From JBAXRT01 sp037131065 (GTDB lineage: Bacteria; Bacteroidota; Bacteroidia; Bacteroidales; FEN-979), in assembly GCA_037131065.1 (NCBI GenBank), contig JBAXRT010000146.1:1-6819 (forward strand): 6,819 nucleotides of DNA. The letters run 5' to 3'. The notes beneath the pieces are model-generated. The model had not been told where the DNA came from. It searched no databases and saw only the letters and a list, made by a program, of their open reading frames with translations. How positions within the stretch are numbered: the stretch's first letter is position 1; each line of letters begins with the position of its first letter. Shown here one piece after another: positions 1 through 6,358 of the stretch. The position numbers were made by a program, and so were the translations under genes.

Positions 1-732
1 GCAACCAGTGGCTTTGGAAGGGCCATTGCCATCAAGTTCGGTGAGAACGGATACAGACTGATCATCACCGGCAGGAGAAGAGACAGGCTGAACCATCTTT
101 CAAGGGAGTTGAGGGAAAAGCATCATACCGAGGTCCTCCAGCTTTGCTTCGATGTGAGAAACGTAAACGAAGTGGAGGAGGCCATAAATACATTGCCTGA
201 AGAGTGGAAGGCGATCGATATCCTTGTAAATAATTCGGGGCTCGCAGCCGGGATGAGCCTGATCCATGAGGGATTGATAGATGACTGGGAACGGATGATC
301 GACACCAATGTGAAAGGACTGCTCTATATGACCCGGTTCATTGCCCCTTTGATGGTTGAACGAAAGCAGGGACACATCATTAACATTGGTTCCATCGCAG
401 GCAAGGAGGTCTATCCCGGAGGAAATGTGTACTGTGCATCAAAATTTGCAGTGGATGCCATCACCAAAGGTGCCAGGATCGACCTGGTATCCCACAACAT
501 CAAGGTTACCCAGATTGCACCTGGTTCGGCCGAAACGGAATTTGCCCTGGTCAGGTTTCATGGCGATGCCGAAAAAGCTGCCGGTATTTATAAAGGATAT
601 ATCCCTCTTCGCCCCGAAGATATCGCAGACGTCGTCTACTATTGTGCCACGCTGCCGGCCCATGTAAACATCAACGACATGGTGGTCACCTGCACGGCCC
701 AGGCCAGTGCAACCAATTTCAATAAAAAGTAG
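1..732 (+). CDS. YdfG-like short-chain dehydrogenase/reductase (5' end outside window)
   Basis: NADP-dependent SDR oxidoreductase, partial. The frame is open from base 1, giving 243 residues before the TAG at 730-732. Seen (fragment numbering): the glycine-rich nucleotide-binding turn T2-S3-G4-F5-G6; an Arg-rich stretch R25-R27 after the second beta strand, which in this superfamily favours NADP(H) over NAD(H); NNSG at 77-80 in place of the usual NNAG; and the catalytic tetrad N103, S131, Y144 and K148 (YCASK). The DWERMIDTN segment, GHIINIGS and LPAHVNIN closely resemble E. coli YdfG, which oxidises 3-hydroxy acids such as L-allo-threonine and serine and reduces malonic semialdehyde. By comparison with YdfG about 7-9 N-terminal residues are missing. 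A TTG at 109 could pass for a start but lies well inside the Rossmann fold. Family assignment is firm; the exact substrate is inferred. Confidence 0.93.
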   Translation, partial: ATSGFGRAIAIKFGENGYRLIITGRRRDRLNHLSRELREKHHTEVLQLCFDVRNVNEVEEAINTLPEEWKAIDILVNNSGLAAGMSLIHEGLIDDWERMIDTNVKGLLYMTRFIAPLMVERKQGHIINIGSIAGKEVYPGGNVYCASKFAVDAITKGARIDLVSHNIKVTQIAPGSAETEFALVRFHGDAEKAAGIYKGYIPLRPEDIADVVYYCATLPAHVNINDMVVTCTAQASATNFNKK

Positions 733-736
733 CGAG

Positions 737-820
737 ATAGTGAATGGTGAGATCGTGAAATATATCTAACATATTTCACTGTTTCACTATATCACTGTAT
801 CACCTGTTCACTATTTTTTT
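737..820. repeat. Inverted array of ~8-bp GTGA/TCAC units with T-tract; possible terminator or intergenic element
   Basis: Seen: five consecutive 8-bp units of the form TCACtRTW run from 776 to 815 (TCAC at 776, 784, 792, 800 and 808). Upstream, GTGA occurs at 740, 747 and 755, spaced 7-8 bp, in the opposite orientation. The arms can pair: 755-763 with 771-779 is a perfect 9-bp stem around a 7-nt loop, 737-744 pairs perfectly with 807-814, and 746-750 pairs with 800-804, leaving surplus right-arm units as a bulge. Seven T residues follow at 814-820. The element starts 4 bp after the dehydrogenase stop codon, so a rho-independent-type terminator is plausible, although the stem is AT-rich. Alternatively it is one copy of a dispersed intergenic repeat. 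The repeat structure is certain; its function is inferred. Confidence 0.7.
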
Positions 821-867
821 CTATCATTGCATTACATTTCATTTAACCAGGTTCCAAAACATGTCTC

Positions 868-2634
868 ATGGAAGTAACCCGTATTTTCGATCTCCTTCCC
901 CGTTATGAAGAAAAATTCAAACCAAAGGATGATGTAGTAGCGTCCAAAGAGAATGGTCAGTGGGTAAAGTACAGCATCAAACAGTACCGGGAAATCGTCG
1001 ACAACATCAGCTTGGGATTTCTGGCCCTCGGTGTTAAACCCGGTGACCGGATCGCCCAGATCTCGGCTAACAGGGCGGAGTGGAACTTTGTAGACATGGC
1101 CATTCTCCAGGTGGGAGCCATTCATGTTCCGATCTACCCAACCATCAGTGAATCCGATTACACCTATATCCTTGGTCACGCCGAAGTTAAGTATGTCTTC
1201 ATTTCAGGGAAGGACCTGCTGCGTAAGATTGAACACATTCTTCCTGATATTCCCAATATCAAGGGGGTCTATACCTTCACAGCCCACGATGGCTTCAACC
1301 ACCTTGACGACCTGATCCTGCTTGGCAAACAGAATGCCAACCGTGAACTGCTGGAAAAGACCAAGGCTGCCATTTTTCCTGATGATCTTGCGACGATCAT
1401 TTATACTTCGGGGACTACGGGTAATCCAAAAGGAGTCATGCTTTCCCATGCCAACTTTGTCTCCAATTTCATCGGGGTCTCCTATATTCCACCCTTCGGG
1501 GAGGACCACAGCGCTGTTAGTTATTTGCCGCTCTGCCACGTCTATGAACGGATGCTGAACTATATGTACCAGTACTTAGGGATATCAATCTACTATGCCG
1601 AAAACATCGGGACCATCACCGATAATATGAAGGAGGTCAGGCCGGAAATCTTGTCTACTGTCCCGCGCTTGCTTGAAAAGGTGTACGACAAACTTTTTGC
1701 AGCCGGGCATAAACTAACAGGGATAAAGCGCTGGATCTTCTTCTGGGCGCTGCATCTCTCGCTCCGGTATGAGATGAAGGGAGCCAATGGCTGGTTCTAT
1801 GAACTCAAACGGAAACTATACGACAAGCTGGTGTATGTAAAATGGAGGGAGGCCCTGGGTGGGGACATCAATATTATCGTCTCCGGCGGCGCAGCCATCC
1901 AGCCGAGGCTTTCCAGGATGTTCACCTGCGCGGGTATCAATATCCTCGAGGGATATGGTCTTACGGAGACCTCACCGGTCATTGCAGTCAGCGATTTCAG
2001 TGAACACGGGATCAAGTTCGGTACCGTTGGTCCTGTCCTTCGCGGGGTCCAGGTAAAAATCGCCGGCGATGGCGAGATCCTTTGCAAGGGACCCAACGTT
2101 ATGATGGGATATTACAAAGATCCTGAACAGACAAAAGAGGCCATCGATTCAGAAGGATGGTTCCACACCGGCGACCTTGGCCATATTGAACCGGAAGGAC
2201 AGCTGAAGATCACGGGCAGGAAAAAGGAGATGTTCAAGACCTCCTTCGGGAAATATGTGAGCCCGCAACCGATCGAAGATAAATTCAAGGAGTCACTCTT
2301 CATCGACCAGATCATCGTGGTGGGAGAGCACCAGAAATTTGCCGGGGCACTCATTGTTCCCGACTTTACCTTTTTAAAATCGTGGTGCAACGTTAAGGAA
2401 GTACCTTATACCACAAATGAAGAGATGATCAACCTGCCAAGGATCCGGAAACGATTCCAGCAGGAGATCACCAAGTTCAACAAATTCTTCGGGGAGGCTG
2501 AAAAGATCAAATCCTGGGATCTGCTTGGGGCTGAATGGTCGTTTGAAACAGGTGAGATCACCCCGACCCTGAAGCTGAAGAGGAATTTTATTCTCAATAA
2601 ATACAAAACACAGATAGCGAAGTTGTTTGAATAG
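868..2634 (+). CDS. Long-chain fatty acid--CoA ligase, first of a tandem pair
   Basis: AMP-dependent acyl-CoA synthetase (ANL superfamily, long-chain ACSL/FadD-like branch). It adenylates a fatty acid with ATP, then transfers the acyl group to CoA, probably in the cytoplasm or at the inner face of the membrane. Seen in the 588 residues: P-loop YTSGTTGNPKG at 179-189; the long-chain-type LPLCHVYERMLNY segment at about 220-232; YGLTET at 363-368; HTGD at 433-436 with the ribose-binding Asp D436; the hinge region GRKKEMFKTS at 450-459; and a C-terminal TPTLKLKR at 565-572 whose K569 fits the catalytic A10 lysine. Length is normal for bacterial members. The 868 start aligns with the paralogue's N-terminus (TRIFD against TRLFD). 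An ATG at 861 is out of frame and soon stops. No Shine-Dalgarno is visible. The next gene begins 9 bp after the stop. Chain-length preference cannot be read from sequence. Confidence 0.96.
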   Translation: MEVTRIFDLLPRYEEKFKPKDDVVASKENGQWVKYSIKQYREIVDNISLGFLALGVKPGDRIAQISANRAEWNFVDMAILQVGAIHVPIYPTISESDYTYILGHAEVKYVFISGKDLLRKIEHILPDIPNIKGVYTFTAHDGFNHLDDLILLGKQNANRELLEKTKAAIFPDDLATIIYTSGTTGNPKGVMLSHANFVSNFIGVSYIPPFGEDHSAVSYLPLCHVYERMLNYMYQYLGISIYYAENIGTITDNMKEVRPEILSTVPRLLEKVYDKLFAAGHKLTGIKRWIFFWALHLSLRYEMKGANGWFYELKRKLYDKLVYVKWREALGGDINIIVSGGAAIQPRLSRMFTCAGINILEGYGLTETSPVIAVSDFSEHGIKFGTVGPVLRGVQVKIAGDGEILCKGPNVMMGYYKDPEQTKEAIDSEGWFHTGDLGHIEPEGQLKITGRKKEMFKTSFGKYVSPQPIEDKFKESLFIDQIIVVGEHQKFAGALIVPDFTFLKSWCNVKEVPYTTNEEMINLPRIRKRFQQEITKFNKFFGEAEKIKSWDLLGAEWSFETGEITPTLKLKRNFILNKYKTQIAKLFE

Positions 2635-2643
2635 CTGTCAACA

Positions 2644-4446
2644 ATGGCGGAGATCACGCGTTTATTCGATATCCTGGATTGGTACAGGGAAAAATTTCCC
2701 TCAAAGACCGACGCTTTCCTCTACAGAAAAGAGAGGAAATGGCATTCCTATTCTTCGGCGGATTATATCAGGTTATCAACGGAGATCGCCCTCGGGTTCC
2801 ATTCAATGGGAATTGAACTGGGAGCAAGGATCGGAACGATCATGTACAACTGCCCTGAATGGAATTTCTTCGATATGGGGATCATGATGTCGGGAGCAAT
2901 CCAGATCCCGATCTATCCCACCGTCAGTGCCGCCCATTTCCGCTTTATCCTGAGCGATGCACAGGTCCAGTATCTCATCGTTTCTGATTCCCACATATAC
3001 AACCGGATCAAAAAGCTGAGCAACGACATCCCGGGGCTTCAGGGCGTCTTCACCATTGAAAGGGTAAAGGGAGTGGCGAACTGGAAGGATATTCTTGAAA
3101 AAGGAAAAAACTATCCGGATCCGGCTGAGCTGGAATTGATCAAACAATCGATACGGCCCGACGACCTTGCCACCATCATTTATACTTCAGGGACGACCGG
3201 AAAACCAAAAGGGGTAATGCTTTCGCACCGGAACTTTATCACGAATTTCATGGGTTGCGCCACCATTCCTGATTTTAACCCATCCGACCGGGCGATGAGT
3301 TTTCTCCCGCTGTGTCATGTGTATGAACGGATGCTCAATTATCTCTACCAGTATTTCGGGATGTCGGTCTATTACTGCGAAAGCCTTGAAAAGATCGGGG
3401 AGTATATCCGTGAGATCAGGCCGCATACTTTTGCCTGCGTGCCGCGTGTCCTGGAAAAGATCTACAACAGGATCGTCACCCGCGGAAGGCAGTTCAAAGG
3501 CCCGAAGAAAGCAGTATTTTTCTGGGCTCTCCGGCAGGGACATAAATTCGAATTCAACCACGCAAGGGGATGGTTCTACGATGTGAAACTATGGATCGCC
3601 AACCTGGTTGTTTTCAGGAAGTGGAGAAAACTGCTGGGGAACAATATCAAGATGATTGTCTCGGGAGGAGCAGCCCTCCATCCCAGGCTGGCCAGGGTCT
3701 TCTGGGCCGCCAGGATCCCCCTGATGGAGGGTTACGGGTTAACCGAAACCTCTCCCGTGATAGCCGTCACCAATTTTAACCCTGATGGATTCAGGTTCGG
3801 TACCGTGGGACCGGTTTTGCCTGGCGTTGAGGTCAGGATTGCCGGGGATGGTGAGATCCTCTGCCGGGGACCGAATATTATGCTCGGGTACTTTAACCGA
3901 CCGGAGAGAACGAAGGAGGTGATCGATGATGAAGGATGGCTCCACACAGGTGATATCGGCATGCTGGAGGAGGGAAGATATCTCAAGATCACCGACCGGA
4001 AAAAGGAGATATTCAAAACATCAACAGGAAAATATATTGCCCCGCAGGTCCTCGAACAGCGTTTCAGGGAGTCACCATTCATCGAGCATATCCTTGTGAT
4101 CGGGGAGAACAGGAAATGCGCTGCCGCCCTGATTGTCCCAAATTTCGACCACCTCCGGAGCTGGTGTGAAATCAAGCGCGTCACCTTCACGACCCCTGAG
4201 AAGGCAGTGCGGAATGTCAGGATCATCAAAAGGTTCAAACAAGAGGTGGAACATTTCAACCTCGACCTCGGCCAGACCGAACAGATTAAGAAGTTCAGGC
4301 TGATTGCCGGTCCGTGGACTGAAGCCACCGGGGAACTCTCCCCGACCATGAAACTCCGAAGGAAGTTCATCCAGGAAAAATACCAGACACTGATCGATGA
4401 CACCTACCGCTCGACCGAGTACAATTATCAGGTGGAAGAAGATTAA
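2644..4446 (+). CDS. Long-chain fatty acid--CoA ligase, second of a tandem pair
   Basis: Paralogue of the preceding synthetase with the same expected reaction (fatty acid + ATP + CoA to acyl-CoA + AMP + PPi). Seen in the 600 residues: P-loop YTSGTTGKPKG at 180-190; LPLCHVYERMLNY at about 221-233; YGLTET at 364-369; HTGD at 434-437 with D437; DRKKEIFKTSTGKY at 451-464; and SPTMKLRR at 566-573 with K570 as the A10 lysine. The two proteins align almost without gaps up to this lysine, one residue out of register. By eye the C-terminal half is much better conserved than the first ~170 residues. This copy carries an extra tail of about 11 residues ending in acidic VEED. It begins 9 bp after the previous stop, so co-transcription and perhaps translational coupling are likely. 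Its TAA interlocks with the stop of the convergent holA. Different substrate range or expression is inferred, not shown. Confidence 0.96.
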   Translation: MAEITRLFDILDWYREKFPSKTDAFLYRKERKWHSYSSADYIRLSTEIALGFHSMGIELGARIGTIMYNCPEWNFFDMGIMMSGAIQIPIYPTVSAAHFRFILSDAQVQYLIVSDSHIYNRIKKLSNDIPGLQGVFTIERVKGVANWKDILEKGKNYPDPAELELIKQSIRPDDLATIIYTSGTTGKPKGVMLSHRNFITNFMGCATIPDFNPSDRAMSFLPLCHVYERMLNYLYQYFGMSVYYCESLEKIGEYIREIRPHTFACVPRVLEKIYNRIVTRGRQFKGPKKAVFFWALRQGHKFEFNHARGWFYDVKLWIANLVVFRKWRKLLGNNIKMIVSGGAALHPRLARVFWAARIPLMEGYGLTETSPVIAVTNFNPDGFRFGTVGPVLPGVEVRIAGDGEILCRGPNIMLGYFNRPERTKEVIDDEGWLHTGDIGMLEEGRYLKITDRKKEIFKTSTGKYIAPQVLEQRFRESPFIEHILVIGENRKCAAALIVPNFDHLRSWCEIKRVTFTTPEKAVRNVRIIKRFKQEVEHFNLDLGQTEQIKKFRLIAGPWTEATGELSPTMKLRRKFIQEKYQTLIDDTYRSTEYNYQVEED

Positions 4447-5459
4447 TGGAGTATTTTAAAGATCAGTTCTTTCATCAGCTCGCCGTCGTTCGCTGAAAGA
4501 TTGTCAACCCCTTTTGCCTTCAGATCATACTCCCTCAGGAGCGAGATGATCTTTACTACCTTTCCAACGGGGAAGCTCTTTGCTGCCTGCTGAAAATCGG
4601 CAACAAAGAAGGGATTGACCGAAAGAGCCGCCGCAACCGAGTTCTTCGACTTATCCTGGAGATAATGATAGGTCAGGATCCGGGTAAAGAAGGAGGAGAG
4701 GATGGGAACGACCTTGACCAGCGGGTTATCCTTCGGGTTGGCGCCGAAGTAAAGGATGATCTGGTTTGCCTTGAGTACATCTTTTCTTCCCAATGCTTTC
4801 TGAAGTTCAAACACATTGAAATCCTTGCTGATCCCGATGTTCTTCTCGATGTACTCTTCGGTGATCTCACCGCCCGGAGGGGTGTTGATGAGAAGCTTGC
4901 TGAGCTCGTTCACCACCTTGCTCAGATCGTTGCCCAGGAACTCTGTGAGCAGGATGGCCGCCTTCTGCGTGATCGTGCAGCTTTTATCCCGAAGCCAGGC
5001 ATGGATCCACTCCGGGATCCTGTTTTCGTAAAGGCGCGGCGATTCAAAGGTGATGCCGTTTTTCTCAAGCGATTTATAGAGCCCCTTCCTTTTATCCAGC
5101 TTGCCGTATTTGTAACAGATCACCAGCAGGGTCGATTTCAGCGGGTTTTCGACATAGGGCTGAAGGTCATCCATCTTGTCGATCTCCTGGGCCTCCTTGA
5201 CGATCAGTACCTGGTAGTTCGCCATCATCGGGAAACGCCTGGCATAGCTTATCACGGTCGGAATGTTGACATCCTTGCCGTAAAGGACCGACTGGTTGAA
5301 CTCCTTCTCCTGCTCGCTGAGCACATGATGCTCAATAAAACCGGAGATCTCGTCAATGAAAAAGGGTTCTTCCCCGTATAGGAAATAGACCGGATAGTAG
5401 ATCTGTTTTTTCAGATCACTGATGATCTGCTCGAAACTGTTTTCATTCTTTGCCGCCAT
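4443..5459 (-). CDS. holA: DNA polymerase III subunit delta (clamp-loader subunit)
   Basis: HolA is the delta subunit of the replicative clamp loader; it contacts and opens the beta sliding clamp so that it can be loaded on primed DNA. Seen in the 338 residues: an N-terminal YFLYGEEPFFIDE segment (25-37), where an AAA+ ATPase would carry a Walker A but delta does not; RRFPMMANYQVLIVKEAQ (74-91), matching the conserved region around the clamp-binding part; FNVFELQKALGRKD (214-227); and a C-terminal helical domain with YDLKAKGV (311-318). Length is typical. The ATG at 5459 is preceded by AGAAGG with 6-nt spacing. The gene lies 38 bp downstream of amn on the same strand, so the two probably form an operon. 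Its stop overlaps the convergent synthetase stop. Identification rests on overall family resemblance, since delta proteins are weakly conserved. Confidence 0.93.
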   Translation of the reverse strand: MAAKNENSFEQIISDLKKQIYYPVYFLYGEEPFFIDEISGFIEHHVLSEQEKEFNQSVLYGKDVNIPTVISYARRFPMMANYQVLIVKEAQEIDKMDDLQPYVENPLKSTLLVICYKYGKLDKRKGLYKSLEKNGITFESPRLYENRIPEWIHAWLRDKSCTITQKAAILLTEFLGNDLSKVVNELSKLLINTPPGGEITEEYIEKNIGISKDFNVFELQKALGRKDVLKANQIILYFGANPKDNPLVKVVPILSSFFTRILTYHYLQDKSKNSVAAALSVNPFFVADFQQAAKSFPVGKVVKIISLLREYDLKAKGVDNLSANDGELMKELIFKILH

Positions 5460-5465
5460 GAAATG

Positions 5466-5471
5466 CCTTCT
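5466..5471 (-). promoter_or_regulatory. Shine-Dalgarno-like AGAAGG upstream of holA
   Basis: On the minus strand AGAAGG ends 6 nt before the holA ATG, an ordinary spacing for a ribosome binding site. Neither acyl-CoA synthetase start nor the amn start has a comparable purine-rich motif, so this one supports the chosen holA start. Bacteroidota rely little on Shine-Dalgarno pairing, so its contribution to translation is uncertain. Confidence 0.5.
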
Positions 5472-5497
5472 GATGCAGAAAGAGCTGCCCTTTTTTT

Positions 5498-6271
5498 CTA
5501 GTCAAACCTCAGGTGCTTGACCTTCAGTTTATGATCGATGAGTTCGTTCATCGTGTCAATACCTATCTTCAGGTGCTCCTCCACATATTTTTCGGTGACC
5601 TTCTTATCGCTTGCCTGGGTCTTGACGCCGCGGGCCACCATCGGCTGGTCGGAGACCATCAGCACGGCGCCTACCGGGATCTCATTGGCGAATCCCACCG
5701 AAAAGAGGGTGGCGGTCTCCATGTCGATGGCGATCGCCCTTGTTTTCCTCAGGTAGTCCTTGAAATCCTCATCGTATTCCCACACCCTGCGGTTGGTAGT
5801 ATAAACCGTACCGGTCCAGTAGTTCTTCCGGTGGTTCAGGATGGTGTTGGAGACGACCTTCTGGAGGTTGAATGCCGGCAGGGAAGGGACCCGCTCGGGG
5901 AAATAGTCATCGGAGGTTCCGTCGCCGCGGATCGCCGCGATGGGCAGGATCATATCTCCCATCCTGCATTTCTTCTTTAGTCCGCCGCATTTTCCCAGGA
6001 AGAGCGTGGCTTTCGGATTTATCGCCCCGAGCAGATCCATGATGGTTGCGGCATTCGGACTGCCAAGCCCGAAATTGATCAGGGTTATCTTTCCCGCAGT
6101 CGCACTCGGCATGGCTTTATCCTTTCCCACAATGGGAACATCGTTCCATTTTGCAAAAAGTTCCAGGTAGCGGGTGAAATTCGCGAGAAGGATGAACTCC
6201 CCGAATTGATCCAGGGAGGTTCCGGTGTAGCGTGGCAACCAGTCGTCGACAATCTCTTTCTTCGTCTTCAT
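5498..6271 (-). CDS. amn: AMP nucleosidase, short Bacteroidota-type
   Basis: Member of the PNP/UDP phosphorylase superfamily; AMP nucleosidase hydrolyses AMP to adenine and ribose 5-phosphate, in purine salvage and adenylate balance. Seen in the 257 residues: FGLGSPNAATIMD (67-79) and FLGKCGGLKKKCRMGD (91-106), the phosphate/ribose-binding and core glycine-rich regions; AIDMETATLF (181-190) with the M184-E185 pair typical of ribose binding in this superfamily; and VSDQP (206-210) with D208 in the position of the base-contacting acidic residue. E. coli Amn is about 480 residues with an extra N-terminal regulatory domain. This protein lacks that domain, as usual for the short AMN-like family of Bacteroidota. 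The start MKTKKEIVDDWLPRYTG fits the family. A TATCTTTG box lies about 40 bp upstream. Another nucleosidase activity is possible in principle, but the family match is strong. Confidence 0.93.
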   Translation of the reverse strand: MKTKKEIVDDWLPRYTGTSLDQFGEFILLANFTRYLELFAKWNDVPIVGKDKAMPSATAGKITLINFGLGSPNAATIMDLLGAINPKATLFLGKCGGLKKKCRMGDMILPIAAIRGDGTSDDYFPERVPSLPAFNLQKVVSNTILNHRKNYWTGTVYTTNRRVWEYDEDFKDYLRKTRAIAIDMETATLFSVGFANEIPVGAVLMVSDQPMVARGVKTQASDKKVTEKYVEEHLKIGIDTMNELIDHKLKVKHLRFD

Positions 6272-6311
6272 AATAGATCCGGGTTAAACGGAGTGTTCGT
6301 TGTTGTGATGA

Positions 6312-6319
6312 CAAAGATA
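6312..6319 (-). promoter_or_regulatory. Candidate -7 box TATCTTTG for amn-holA
   Basis: Read on the minus strand, 6319 to 6312 is TATCTTTG, a full match to the Bacteroidota -7 consensus TAnnTTTG. Transcription would begin near 6305, giving a leader of roughly 35 nt before the amn ATG. No TTTG-type -33 box is visible at about 19-21 nt upstream. The 8-bp pattern has six fixed bases and would turn up a few times by chance in a window this size on both strands, so the position is the main support. Confidence 0.45.
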
Positions 6320-6340
6320 AGGATTTACCGGATTTTTGAT

Positions 6341-6348
6341 TATGTTTG
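6341..6348 (+). promoter_or_regulatory. Candidate -7 box TATGTTTG for the HsdR_N-domain gene
   Basis: TATGTTTG matches TAnnTTTG fully and points toward the rightward gene. A start site 5-7 nt downstream would fall at about 6353-6355, leaving only a few bases before the ATG and placing the AGGAGG at the transcript's very 5' end. That would be a nearly leaderless mRNA, which is either interesting or a reason to doubt the box. No clear -33 TTTG is present at the expected distance. Confidence 0.35.
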
Positions 6349-6352
6349 TATC

Positions 6353-6358
6353 AGGAGG
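6353..6358 (+). promoter_or_regulatory. AGGAGG directly abutting the start codon of the HsdR_N-domain gene
   Basis: A perfect Shine-Dalgarno core sits immediately before ATGATG. Spacing is 0 nt to the ATG at 6359 and 3 nt to the ATG at 6362. Both are shorter than the normal 5-9 nt, so the second ATG is the better candidate if the motif is used. The motif may also be chance. Confidence 0.4.

Larger units (their letters stand above)
6272..6358. promoter_or_regulatory. Divergent intergenic region between amn and the HsdR_N-domain gene
   Basis: This 87-bp gap separates two divergently transcribed genes and must hold both promoters unless they are read through from elsewhere. It contains one TAnnTTTG-type box per direction, described separately, and an AGGAGG at its right edge. 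A frame continuous with the rightward gene stays open back to an ATG at 6308, so part of the gap could be coding if that start were used. I judge this unlikely from family N-termini. I see no operator-like palindrome longer than 6 bp. Confidence 0.6.

Noticed and set aside
833..840. TACATTTC as a -7 promoter box for the acyl-CoA synthetase operon
   Set aside because: One mismatch to TAnnTTTG and no -33 partner at the right distance; too weak to annotate, although some promoter probably lies in or before this gap.
3732..4403. Open frame of 223 codons on the minus strand inside the second acyl-CoA synthetase
   Set aside because: It is antisense to conserved catalytic motifs of a clear gene and resembles no known family; a shadow frame.
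4665..5381. Long open frame (238 codons) on the plus strand antisense to holA
   Set aside because: It lies entirely inside holA, has no recognisable motif, and its composition is what the complementary strand of a real gene gives.
6277..6333. ATCCGG (6277-6282) and CCGGAT (6328-6333) as an operator inverted repeat
   Set aside because: Only 6 bp arms about 45 bp apart, easily due to chance.
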